Assembly (NCBI RefSeq): GCF_030690725.1
Contig: NZ_JAUYGD010000087.1
Span: forward strand, 1 to 50,673
Source of the DNA: Pseudomonas sp.
Lineage (GTDB): Bacteria; Pseudomonadota; Gammaproteobacteria; Pseudomonadales; Pseudomonadaceae
DNA length: 50,673 nucleotides
Reading direction: 5' to 3'
The notes beneath the pieces were generated by a model. That model was not told where the DNA came from. It ran no database searches and saw only the letters and a list, made by a program, of their open reading frames with translations. The translations under genes were made by a program, and so were the position numbers. Positions within the stretch are counted from its first letter, which is position 1, and each line of letters begins with the position of its first letter. Below, piece after piece: positions 25,626 through 33,046 of this stretch.

Positions 25626-26534
25626 TCAAGCATAAAAAGCCCCCCACAACAGCAGCAGCGCCAACCACAGCAGCACACCGCCGTTGACCAGATTGAGTGC
25701 CCGTTCGATATCGCGCGCCTTGGGTTGCGGCCCCGCGCCCAGTTCAGGGCGTATATGCAGCTCGCCATGATATTCCGCCGCGCCGCCCAGGCTGACGCCC
25801 AGCGCCCCAGCGCCTGCCGCCATCACCGGGCCGGCATTGGGGCTGTCCCACAGCGGCGCCTGGGTACGCCAGCAGCGCAGCGCCAGCATAGTTTTACCGA
25901 GCAGCGCATAGGTCAAGGCGACCAGCCGTGCAGGCAGATAGTTGAGTGCATCGTCGATCTTCGCCGCGGCCCAGCCGAAGCGTTCAAAGCGCTCATTGCG
26001 ATAGCCCCACATGGCGTCCAGGGTATTACTCAGGCGGTAAAGCACCACGCCCGGCGCACCGGCAATCACAAACCAGAACAATGCAGCAAACACCGCATCG
26101 CTGCCGTTTTCCAGCACCGACTCGCTGCCAGCGCGGGCCACACCCGTGGCGTCCAGCTGCGCGGTATTGCGGCTGACCATATAACCAACCCGCTCGCGCG
26201 CCAGGCGCAGATCGTCCAGGCGCAGCGCCTGGGCCACCGGCATGGCATGCTCGCCCAGGCTTTTCAGGCCAAGCGCGGCGTACAGCGCAAGAATTTCCAC
26301 CGCCCAACCCAGCCCGCTGATCTGGCTCAACAGCCAGGCCAGCAGGGTCAGCGGCAATACCGCCAGGCACCAGGCGCTGACGCCATGGCTGCGCCAACCG
26401 CCGCCCGCCGGATTGAAGCGCTGCTCGATACGCTCGGCCATACGACCAAAGGCCACTAGCGGATGCCAGCCCTTGGACTCGCCAAAAATCGCATCCAGGG
26501 CGACCCCGGCGCAGGTGCTGAGAACCAGGCTCAT
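25626..26534 (-). CDS. cbiB: adenosylcobinamide-phosphate synthase
   Basis: Integral membrane enzyme that attaches aminopropanol phosphate to adenosylcobyric acid (cobD in Pseudomonas usage). The 302-residue protein shows ALDAIFGESKGWHPLVAFGR near the N-terminus and several hydrophobic helices, and the family's LDAMWGYRNERFERFGWAAAKIDDALNYLPARL region. The start is ATG 26534, overlapping the bluB stop as ATGA; four more in-frame residues upstream are possible. Confidence 0.95.
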   Translation of the reverse strand: MSLVLSTCAGVALDAIFGESKGWHPLVAFGRMAERIEQRFNPAGGGWRSHGVSAWCLAVLPLTLLAWLLSQISGLGWAVEILALYAALGLKSLGEHAMPVAQALRLDDLRLARERVGYMVSRNTAQLDATGVARAGSESVLENGSDAVFAALFWFVIAGAPGVVLYRLSNTLDAMWGYRNERFERFGWAAAKIDDALNYLPARLVALTYALLGKTMLALRCWRTQAPLWDSPNAGPVMAAGAGALGVSLGGAAEYHGELHIRPELGAGPQPKARDIERALNLVNGGVLLWLALLLLWGAFYA

Positions 26535-27178
26535 GGCGTGCCCCACTGGTTCTCAAACAGCAACTCACTGAGCGGTCGTGGCTCGGCCCAGCCTTGCTGC
26601 ACCAGCATCGGCGCCTCATAGAATTCTGTCACCGGCCCCAGGCACAGCACCGCCAACGGCTTGCTGCCGGCCGGCATGCCGAGCAAATCCGCCAGGGCCT
26701 GGGGCTCGAACAGCGACACCCAGCCCATACCCAAACCCTCGGCGCGGGCAGCCAGCCAGAGGTTCTGAATCGCGCAGGCCAGGGACGCCAGATCCATTTC
26801 CGGTAAGGTGCGCCGGCCAAACACATGGGCCTCGCGGCCCTCCATCAGCGCCACCACCAGCAGCTCGGCGCAGTCGCGGATGCCCTCGACCTTGAGCTGC
26901 ATAAATTCGTCGCTGCGCTCGCCCAATGCTTCGGCGGTGCGCAGGCGCTCCTCCTCCACCAGGCCGTGAATCGCCTCACGCAGGGCCGGACGGGTGATGC
27001 GAATAAACCGCCAAGGCTGCATCAGGCCGACGCTGGGGGCCTGATGGGCGGCTTCGAGCAGGCGCGAAAGCAGCTCCGGTGCCACTTCACCACCGCTGAA
27101 ATGGCGCATATCGCGGCGTTCGGCGATGGCGCGATACACCGCCGCGCGCTCCTCAAGGCTGAAGGCCTGCTCGCTCAT
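26531..27178 (-). CDS. bluB: 5,6-dimethylbenzimidazole synthase
   Basis: Flavin-destroying, oxygen-dependent enzyme that converts reduced FMN to the B12 lower ligand. The 215-residue nitroreductase-fold protein shows RRDMRHFSGGEV, the AAHQAPSVGLMQPWRF block and LGMGWVSLFEP. Its place inside the operon implies aerobic cobalamin synthesis with its own lower ligand. It overlaps its neighbours on both sides as ATGA. Confidence 0.95.
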   Translation of the reverse strand: MSEQAFSLEERAAVYRAIAERRDMRHFSGGEVAPELLSRLLEAAHQAPSVGLMQPWRFIRITRPALREAIHGLVEEERLRTAEALGERSDEFMQLKVEGIRDCAELLVVALMEGREAHVFGRRTLPEMDLASLACAIQNLWLAARAEGLGMGWVSLFEPQALADLLGMPAGSKPLAVLCLGPVTEFYEAPMLVQQGWAEPRPLSELLFENQWGTP

Positions 27179-28482
27179 GCCGGCGCTCCGGGGCGAAACA
27201 GTGCGGCGGCGGCAGCCGGATCGGACGGCAGATAGAAGTGGATATAGGAGGCGGTCATCCGGCCCTGGCGATAGACCGCCTCACTGGTGCGCTTGTAGTT
27301 CGGGCATTCGCCACGGGTCAGCGGTTGCAGTGCGCTGCTTAGCGCCGAGTAGTGGAAACTGTGGCCGCGCAGCAACCCTTCCGGCAGCTCAGCCTGTTGC
27401 AAGGCCATGGCGGTCATGCGCGGTTGCAAGCTTGCCTCGCCGTTTAACAAGCCGAGCATCTGCCCGCTGACACCCTGTTTGTCGGTCAGTTTGTCGAGTA
27501 GATAGAGCATGCCGCCGCACTCGGCATGAATCGGCTTGCCGGCTGCATGGTGCGCGCGAATCGACGCGGCCATGGGCTGGTTGGCCTCAAGCGTTTCCAA
27601 GTGCAGCTCCGGGTAGCCGCCGGGCAGATACAGGCTGTCGATATCGGGCAATTGCTGATCGCTGAGCGGGGAAAAGAACGTCAATTCAGCGCCCAGCTCG
27701 CGCAGCAGATCGAGGTTGGCCTGATAGAGAAAGGCAAAGGCGCTGTCGCGCGCCACGCCAATCCGCACACCCTTAAGCAACGGCTCAATGCCGCAAGACT
27801 CAGGTGCGGCAAAGCTGACTGGCGGCGGCAGGCTGGTATCGGCACTGGCGGCCAAGGCATCGGCGGCGGCGTCCAGGCGCGCATCCAGATCAGCCAGTTC
27901 CCCCGCCTGCACCAGGCCCAGATGGCGGCTCGGCAAGCCGACTTCGGCGCTGCGCGGCAAGGCGCCGTACCAGCGGATCGAGGCCGGCAGCGCGTCGCGC
28001 AATATCTCGCCGTGCCGCGTGCTGCCAACCCGGTTGCCGAGCACCCCGGAGAACGGCAGATCAGGCTGAAAGGTCGCCAGGCCATGAGCCATGGCACCGA
28101 AGGTCTGTGCCATGGCCGAACCGTCGATCACCGCCAGCACCGGCACGCCGAAATGCCGGGCCAGGTCGGCCGCCGACGGCGTGCCATCGAACAGGCCCAT
28201 CACCCCTTCAATCAGAATTAGATCGGCCTCACCCGCCGCCTCCCAGAGCAGACGACGGCTCTCAGCTTCACCGACCATCCACAGGTCGAGCTGATACACC
28301 GGCGCGCCGCTGGCGCGAGCAAGAATCATCGGGTCAAGAAAGTCCGGGCCGCATTTGAACACCCGTACGCGCTTGCCCTGACGCGCATGCAAACGCGCCA
28401 AGGCGGCGGTCACCGTAGTCTTGCCTTGGCCGGAAGCCGGTGCGGCGATCAATAACGCCGGGCATGAACGAGCGCTGGTCAA
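27175..28482 (-). CDS. cobB: cobyrinate a,c-diamide synthase
   Basis: ATP- and glutamine-dependent amidation of the a and c carboxylates of (hydrogeno)cobyrinate. The 435-residue protein has P-loop APASGQGKTT, LIEGVMGLFDG, and a C-terminal glutaminase domain with Cys in HAECGGMLYLL and His in LRGHSFHYS. No ATG lies ahead of the P-loop; the start is a TTG at 28482 that overlaps the cobO TGA as TTGA, so translation probably depends on coupling. Confidence 0.95.
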   Translation of the reverse strand: MTSARSCPALLIAAPASGQGKTTVTAALARLHARQGKRVRVFKCGPDFLDPMILARASGAPVYQLDLWMVGEAESRRLLWEAAGEADLILIEGVMGLFDGTPSAADLARHFGVPVLAVIDGSAMAQTFGAMAHGLATFQPDLPFSGVLGNRVGSTRHGEILRDALPASIRWYGALPRSAEVGLPSRHLGLVQAGELADLDARLDAAADALAASADTSLPPPVSFAAPESCGIEPLLKGVRIGVARDSAFAFLYQANLDLLRELGAELTFFSPLSDQQLPDIDSLYLPGGYPELHLETLEANQPMAASIRAHHAAGKPIHAECGGMLYLLDKLTDKQGVSGQMLGLLNGEASLQPRMTAMALQQAELPEGLLRGHSFHYSALSSALQPLTRGECPNYKRTSEAVYRQGRMTASYIHFYLPSDPAAAAALFRPGAPA

Positions 28483-29090
28483 AACTCGACCCCCTTCTGC
28501 GCCTTAACCCCGGCCTTGAACGCATGCTTGATCAGGCTCATCTCGGTCACGGTATCCGCCGCCTCAATCATCCCCGGCAGCGCACCGCGCCCTGTAACCA
28601 CCACATGCTGCAGCAGCGGCCGTGCTTCGATATCGGCGAGCACCGCGTCGAGTTCCAAATAGCCGTATTTCAGGGCGATATTCAGCTCGTCGAGCACCAC
28701 CAGGCCGATGGCCGGGTCATTTAGCAGCTGCGCCGCCACCGCCCAGGCTTCGCGGGCCTTGTCGATATCGCGCTGGCGATCCTGCGTCTCCCAGGTAAAG
28801 CCCTCGCCCATTACGTGGTAGCTGACTTCATCGGGAAAGCGGCGGAAGAAGGTTTCTTCGCCGGCGCTAGCCGCGCCCTTGATAAATTGCACCACGCCAA
28901 CCTTGAGGCCGTGACCCAGGGCGCGGGCGACCATGCCAAAAGCACTGCTGCTCTTACCCTTGCCATTGCCGCTGTGCACCAGCAGCAGGCCGTATTCGTC
29001 CTGGGCCTGGGCAATTTTTTCATCGATCAGGGCTTTCTTGCGGGCCATGCGCGCCTTGTGCCGGGCGTCACGTTCAATCGATTCAGTCAT
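28479..29090 (-). CDS. cobO: cob(I)yrinic acid a,c-diamide adenosyltransferase
   Basis: Adds the 5'-deoxyadenosyl upper ligand to cob(I)yrinic acid a,c-diamide. The 203-residue CobA/CobO-type protein has the P-loop HSGNGKGKSSSAFG, VVQFIKGAA, the VLDELNIALKYGYL block and VVTGRGALP. The start is ATG 29090, with GAGCAG 4 nt upstream; a longer upstream reading runs into the riboswitch and was rejected. It is the first gene of the ten-gene operon and lies about 120 nt after the cobalamin aptamer. Confidence 0.96.
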   Translation of the reverse strand: MTESIERDARHKARMARKKALIDEKIAQAQDEYGLLLVHSGNGKGKSSSAFGMVARALGHGLKVGVVQFIKGAASAGEETFFRRFPDEVSYHVMGEGFTWETQDRQRDIDKAREAWAVAAQLLNDPAIGLVVLDELNIALKYGYLELDAVLADIEARPLLQHVVVTGRGALPGMIEAADTVTEMSLIKHAFKAGVKAQKGVEF

Positions 29091-29110
29091 CGCACTGCTC
29101 CACCGCCACA

Positions 29111-29193
29111 GGGCGATCTGGCTGGAAAAAGCACGCGGGGATAGGGACAGCGCGGGCCTGCGCATAGGGCAAACCACACGCCAGCCATCGCCC
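29111..29193 (-). promoter_or_regulatory. candidate expression-platform stem downstream of the B12 aptamer
   Basis: On the minus strand, GGGCGATGGCTGG (29193-29181) can pair with CCAGCCAGATCGCCC (29125-29111), a 13-bp near-perfect stem with a long loop, just after the aptamer and about 12 nt before the cobO ribosome-binding site. No T run follows, so control of translation initiation seems more likely than termination. Confidence 0.5.
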
Positions 29194-29210
29194 TCCGCAA
29201 TGCCGTGGAC

Positions 29211-29552
29211 TGCAACAGGCCGGTCTCCGGGCTTGTGAGCGAACCTTAAGGTTCTCAGAACCTACTTATGATCTAGCGAGCTAGAGATAAACGGTGGCGA
29301 AAATGGCCGAGGAAGCGGAGTTTACTGATTGTAAATGAGCATTCCGAGGCCGTTTTCAACGCCGTTTAGCCGACGCGCAGCAGATCATAAAAGGTTCTAA
29401 GCCGCGCCTTCCCATGCTTGAACACAGTGGCAATAGCGGCGTTTGACTCACTTACCGTTGCGGGGGCAGCGTCGGAATGGTTGGCGTAAATGCACAACGC
29501 ACCGACTTCCCAGTTTCACCCCGCACACGCACAGCGTCGGGGGCACCTGTTA
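29211..29552 (-). ncRNA. cobalamin riboswitch, interrupted by a MITE-like insertion
   Basis: On the minus strand the conserved B12 aptamer blocks appear in order. They are AACAGGTGCC at the 5' end, GTGAAACTGGGAAGTCGGTG, GCTGCCCCCGCAACGGTAA, the B12-box region GCCACTGTG, GGGAAGGCGCGG, and finally AAGCCCGGAGACCGGCCTGTT at the 3' end. The two ends pair as P1 (TAACAGG with CCTGTTG). Between GGGAAGGCGCGG and AAGCCCGGAGACC lies repeat copy C (29257-29398), which lengthens a peripheral arm. It sits directly upstream of cobO and should repress the operon when B12 is plentiful, if the aptamer still folds. Confidence 0.88.
29257..29398 (+). repeat. MITE-like dispersed repeat, copy C (inside the riboswitch)
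   Basis: 142 bp with terminal inverted repeats AGAACCTACTTATGATCT and AGATCATAAAAGGTTCT. The core reads GAGGAAGCGGAGTTTAC, GTAAATGAGCATTCCGAGGC and GACGCGCAGCAG. The right flank is TA and the left is CA. A 14-bp palindrome GAACCTTAAGGTTC (29241-29254) abuts the left end and looks like two joined terminal ends of the same family. Confidence 0.88.
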
Positions 29553-29628
29553 CAAGGCGCGAAGGGTAGAGAGTTCGCGATTAAGCGTCAAACGAATGCG
29601 CGGCATGCAGCCGTGAATCAGGGACAGC

Positions 29629-29949
29629 TCAATGCCTGGGCATAAAGCCTGCAGGCTTGCTGGCCAGCCACTCGACAAAGGTACGCAGGCGCTCATCACT
29701 GAGCAGGCTGTCGCGATTGTTGTAGGTCAGCGCCAGCTCCTTTTCGCTGAACAGCCGGTGAATCTGATTGTGGCAAGCGCGACAGACCCAGAGCGTGGCG
29801 CTGATGCGCTCGCTTTTGCCGAAGCGCTTCTGCACATACACCTTGTTGTGCAGCGCCTTGGGGATCAGATGGTGACGCGTCAAAGCGGCCGCGCGGGCGC
29901 AGAGCTCGCAGGCATCAGGTTGTTCGGGCAGACGAATCGGTTCGGGCAT
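29629..29949 (-). CDS. HNH-domain protein
   Basis: A 106-residue protein with a zinc-finger-like HNH nuclease layout: CELC near residue 15, RHHLIPKALHNK, then CRACHNQIHRLFSEKEL. It is short, with no extra DNA-binding domain. Such stand-alone HNH proteins are common near housekeeping genes in Pseudomonas, and their substrates are unknown. It begins 6 nt after the O-methyltransferase stop and is probably co-transcribed with it. Downstream lies the cobalamin riboswitch. Confidence 0.82.
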   Translation of the reverse strand: MPEPIRLPEQPDACELCARAAALTRHHLIPKALHNKVYVQKRFGKSERISATLWVCRACHNQIHRLFSEKELALTYNNRDSLLSDERLRTFVEWLASKPAGFMPRH

Positions 29950-29955
29950 ACGGGC

Positions 29956-30618
29956 TCAGCGTTTACGGCACAGGCTCAGGCCGTCACCTAACGGCAGCAG
30001 GGACAGGTCGATGCGCGGATCATCCCGCAGCGCCAGGTTGAGCGCCTGAATCGCTCGGGTGTCGGCACTTTCGGGGTGTTCCTCAAGCACACGGCCACTC
30101 CACAGGGTGTTATCGAACAGGATCAGTCCACCCTGGCGCACCAGACGCAGGGCATGTTCCAGATAGGCGGGGTAATTGGCCTTGTCGGCATCGATAAACA
30201 GCAGATCGATACTGCCAGCCAGGCCTTCAGCCTCCAGTGCCGCAAGGGTTTTTAACGCGGGGGCCAAGCGCTGTTCGATACGCGAGCTTAGCCCTGCTTC
30301 GCGCCAGTAACGCTCGGCCGTGGCGTTGTACTCGCCAGGGATATCGCAGCAGATCAGCCGCCCCTCCTCAGGCATGGCCTGGGCCATGCAGATGGCGCTA
30401 TAGCCGGTAAAAGTGCCGACCTCAACGATCCGCCGCGCGCCAGTCAGCTGCACCAGCAAGGCCATAAACTGCCCCTGCTCGGGGGCAATCTGCCAACGCG
30501 CCATACTCAGCTGCGCGGTTTCCTCACGCAGGCGCTTGAGCAGCGGCGTTTCACGCAGGGAGACATCCAGCAGGTATTGATACAGAGCGGAATCGAGATT
30601 GAGCGTTCGGTTGGTCAT
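29956..30618 (-). CDS. class I SAM-dependent O-methyltransferase
   Basis: A 220-residue catechol/caffeoyl-CoA-type O-methyltransferase. The SAM loop is VEVGTFTGYSAICMAQAMP, and the metal-binding and catalytic residues lie in LLFIDADKANYPAYLEHAL and ILFDNTLWSGRVL. A small phenolic or catechol-like acceptor is expected, but the substrate is unknown. It is the first gene of a two-gene unit with the HNH protein; upstream lies repeat copy D. Confidence 0.9.
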   Translation of the reverse strand: MTNRTLNLDSALYQYLLDVSLRETPLLKRLREETAQLSMARWQIAPEQGQFMALLVQLTGARRIVEVGTFTGYSAICMAQAMPEEGRLICCDIPGEYNATAERYWREAGLSSRIEQRLAPALKTLAALEAEGLAGSIDLLFIDADKANYPAYLEHALRLVRQGGLILFDNTLWSGRVLEEHPESADTRAIQALNLALRDDPRIDLSLLPLGDGLSLCRKR

Positions 30619-30647
30619 GCCTACTCCCGCTGCAAACCACAGCTGTC

Positions 30648-30815
30648 AGAACCTGTTTACGGTCTCGCGAGCTAGAGCCAGACAAGGCGCTACGTAGTAA
30701 CAGCCTCTGGCTGGTCAAAGCGCCGAGGAAGCGGAGTTTACGAGCTGTAAATGAGCATTCCGAGGCTATTTTTAACGCCGGATGGCCGACGCGCAGCAGA
30801 TCGTAGACAGGTTCT
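30648..30815 (+). repeat. MITE-like dispersed repeat, copy D (long form)
   Basis: 168 bp with the best-preserved terminal inverted repeats of the family: AGAACCTGTTTACGGTCT and AGATCGTAGACAGGTTCT (16 of 18 matching). It is about 26 bp longer than the other copies because of extra sequence after GCGAGCTAGAG. Its right border touches the stop codon of the NlpC/P60 gene at 30815-30817. The core sequence is shared with copies A, B and C. Confidence 0.9.
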
Positions 30816-31339
30816 CAGGGGTTACGCGCCAACTCCGGGGTGAACACGCGCTTGGCATTCAGGTAGGTGCGCTGCCAATACGTATTGCTCAGGCTATCCA
30901 GGCGCACGGTGCCGCCGCTGGAAGGTGCATGCACGAAACGCCCATCACCGACATAGATACCAGCGTGGCTGACCTGGCTGCCGCCATTGGTGGCGAAGAA
31001 CACCAAATCCCCACTTTGCAGGCGGTCGCGGCCGACAGCCGGGGCGCGCATGCTGATCAGCTCGCGGGTCGAGCGCGGCAGGCTGATGCCCGCCGCATCG
31101 CGGTAGACATAACCAATCAGACCGCTGCAGTCGAAGCCGCCATCCGGGGTATTGCCGCCGTAGCGATAGGGCGTGCCGACCAAACCCAGGGCGCGAAACA
31201 GCACATCATCGGCATTGCCGTTAAAGCTGCCGATTGGCGCATGCACAACAGGTTGCGGGGTTGGCGTGGGGGCATGGCTGGCACAGGCGCTAAGCAGCGC
31301 GGCAAGCACAATCAAGCTGAGACGGGCGATAGCGGTCAT
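30815..31339 (-). CDS. NlpC/P60 lipoprotein, putative murein endopeptidase (copy 1)
   Basis: A 174-residue lipoprotein: the signal peptide ends in lipobox LSAC near residue 19, followed by a short Pro-rich linker and a C40 peptidase domain. The catalytic Cys lies in GGFDCSGLIGYVYRD and the His in VSHAGIYVGDGRFVHAP, the usual MepS/Spr-type arrangement for cleaving peptidoglycan peptide cross-bridges. The start is ATG 31339. A close paralogue lies just upstream (31500-32114). Its stop codon abuts repeat copy D. Confidence 0.92.
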   Translation of the reverse strand: MTAIARLSLIVLAALLSACASHAPTPTPQPVVHAPIGSFNGNADDVLFRALGLVGTPYRYGGNTPDGGFDCSGLIGYVYRDAAGISLPRSTRELISMRAPAVGRDRLQSGDLVFFATNGGSQVSHAGIYVGDGRFVHAPSSGGTVRLDSLSNTYWQRTYLNAKRVFTPELARNP

Positions 31340-31499
31340 GGACGAGCGATCCTGAGCCGGGATGCGCCCTACTCTGCCGGCTTGCACATCGTAGTGCAAG
31401 CTTTAGCTTTGCTTGGCAGGTTATTGAAAACTATCGAGATGCGCCTGAATTATCGATTAATCGCAGCGACCGAACTGATTCAGCCGCCACTCACAGAGC

Positions 31500-32114
31500 T
31501 CAAGGGTGGCGTACAACCGACTCACTTGGCGCAAGCGCCAGGGCGCGTTTGGCCTCGATAAAGGTACGCGACCAGTAGCGATCATCCAGGCTATCGACCC
31601 GCACGCCACCGCTGCGGCTGCTGCTGGAGTGGATAAACTGGTTATCACCCATGTAGATACCGGCATGGCTGACGCGGTTACGGCCATTAGTGCTGAAGAA
31701 CAGCAGATCGCCCGGTTCCAAGTCATCACGCGACACCAGCGGTGCGTCGATATTGATCATGTCGCGGGACGAGCGCGGCAGTTTCATGCCCAGCTCTTCC
31801 TTGAACAGATAACCGATAAAGCCGCTGCAATCGAAGCCGGACTTCACCGAGCTGCCGCCGTAACGATAACGGGTGCCCACCAGCGACAGGCCATGAGTCA
31901 GGATGCTGTCAGCCAGTTGCGGCAATTTGTAGGATTTGTCTTCAGTGAAGTCGCCCAGAGCCGCTTCTTTGGCTTGTTCGTCAAACTCGACAAGGTCTGT
32001 CGAGGAGAACACTGCAGGCTGGGTTGCCAGCTGCGGCTGTGGGCCATGGTTGGCGCAGGCGGCCAGAACCAGGGAGAGTGCGATAGGCACGAGGGGTGCG
32101 AGGCGTTTGAGCAT
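31500..32114 (-). CDS. NlpC/P60 lipoprotein, putative murein endopeptidase (copy 2)
   Basis: A 204-residue lipoprotein paralogous to the gene at 30815-31339, with a longer linker (about residues 22-70) between lipobox LAAC and the C40 domain. Catalytic Cys is in SGFDCSGFIGYLFKEE and His in VSHAGIYMGDNQFIHSSS. The start ATG 32114 gives a compact lipoprotein signal (MLKRLAPLVPIALSLVLAAC); an in-frame GTG at 32141 would lengthen the n-region by nine residues. The 160-nt gap between the two genes suggests separate or attenuated expression. Confidence 0.9.
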   Translation of the reverse strand: MLKRLAPLVPIALSLVLAACANHGPQPQLATQPAVFSSTDLVEFDEQAKEAALGDFTEDKSYKLPQLADSILTHGLSLVGTRYRYGGSSVKSGFDCSGFIGYLFKEELGMKLPRSSRDMINIDAPLVSRDDLEPGDLLFFSTNGRNRVSHAGIYMGDNQFIHSSSSRSGGVRVDSLDDRYWSRTFIEAKRALALAPSESVVRHP

Positions 32115-32190
32115 GGGCACGACCGTGTCGGTGAATTTCACAAGAGCGCGACTATGCCCTCTATGGCATGCATTTGCAAATTCTATGGCT

Positions 32191-32949
32191 CTAGATGTGA
32201 CTCAGTAGTTCTGGCAAAACATCTAATGCCCGCCCTTGTAGATGCACATCCACCCGGGCGCTCAAGTCGGTGCGCTGCGGGTTGATCTCCACGGTAAAGC
32301 CGCCCGCCTGGCGGGTACGCAGCAGCGGCTCGGCGATGTACGGAAAGCTCGCGCTGGTGCCGATGCTGATCACCACCTCAAAGCCTTTACGCACTTCGGT
32401 ATAGAGCGTGTCGATAGCCTGCTCGGGGAGCATTTCCTCGAACAGCACCACGGGCGGACGCAGCACCCCGGCGCATTTCCGGCATTTGGGTGGCAGCGGC
32501 CGTTCAAGGTGTCCTGCCAGCTCGGCGTCGACAGCGCCACAGGACTGACAATACAGCGGCGCCAGCTCACCATGAATCTCGATCACCCGCTCCATCGGGC
32601 TGCCGGCCGCGCGGTGGTAGCCGTCGATATTCTGGGTCAGCAGCCAGCACTGAGGCTTCTTGCGCTGCAACTCAGCGATGGCGAAATGTCCGGCATTGGC
32701 CTTGGCACCCAGGCAAGCCTTGCCCAGCTCCGCCAGGTATTTCCAGCACAACGCTGGGTCACGCTGCAGCATCGGGCCGGACAAGGCCTCCTCAATCGGC
32801 AAGCCTTCGGCGGTGTGGCCGTTGTACAGACCGCCGAGGCCGCGATAGGTGGGTAAACCGGAATCGGCGGACAGCCCGGCACCGGTGATCAGCAGGATGC
32901 GCTCAGCCTGTTTGATTGCTTGGGCAACACGGGCAATGACCTTGTCCAT
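32191..32949 (-). CDS. SIR2-family NAD-dependent protein deacylase
   Basis: A 252-residue sirtuin that removes acyl groups from lysines using NAD. Signatures are GAGLSADSGLPTYRG, TQNIDGYHRAAG with catalytic His, a zinc ribbon with CQSC and CRKC, and ISIGTSASFPYI. The segment that commonly reads FGE is FEE here. Bacterial homologues are often called CobB, a name unrelated to the corrin gene in this window. A REP-type palindrome pair lies just upstream (32969-33032). Confidence 0.92.
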   Translation of the reverse strand: MDKVIARVAQAIKQAERILLITGAGLSADSGLPTYRGLGGLYNGHTAEGLPIEEALSGPMLQRDPALCWKYLAELGKACLGAKANAGHFAIAELQRKKPQCWLLTQNIDGYHRAAGSPMERVIEIHGELAPLYCQSCGAVDAELAGHLERPLPPKCRKCAGVLRPPVVLFEEMLPEQAIDTLYTEVRKGFEVVISIGTSASFPYIAEPLLRTRQAGGFTVEINPQRTDLSARVDVHLQGRALDVLPELLSHI

Positions 32950-32968
32950 CTCGATCCCTCATGCGTCA

Positions 32969-33032
32969 GGTGGACGACGCTATTTTCGTCCACCGCAACA
33001 GCGCCATGGTGGATGGAAAAGCGTCATCCACC
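32969..33032. repeat. palindromic repeat pair (GGTGGA type)
   Basis: Unit 1, GGTGGACGACGCTATTTTCGTCCACC, and unit 2, GGTGGATGGAAAAGCGTCATCCACC, are related palindromes in opposite orientation, separated by 13 nt. They lie between the sirtuin start and the glycosylase stop on the minus strand. Confidence 0.8.
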
Positions 33033-33046
33033 CTACACCTACCGGC

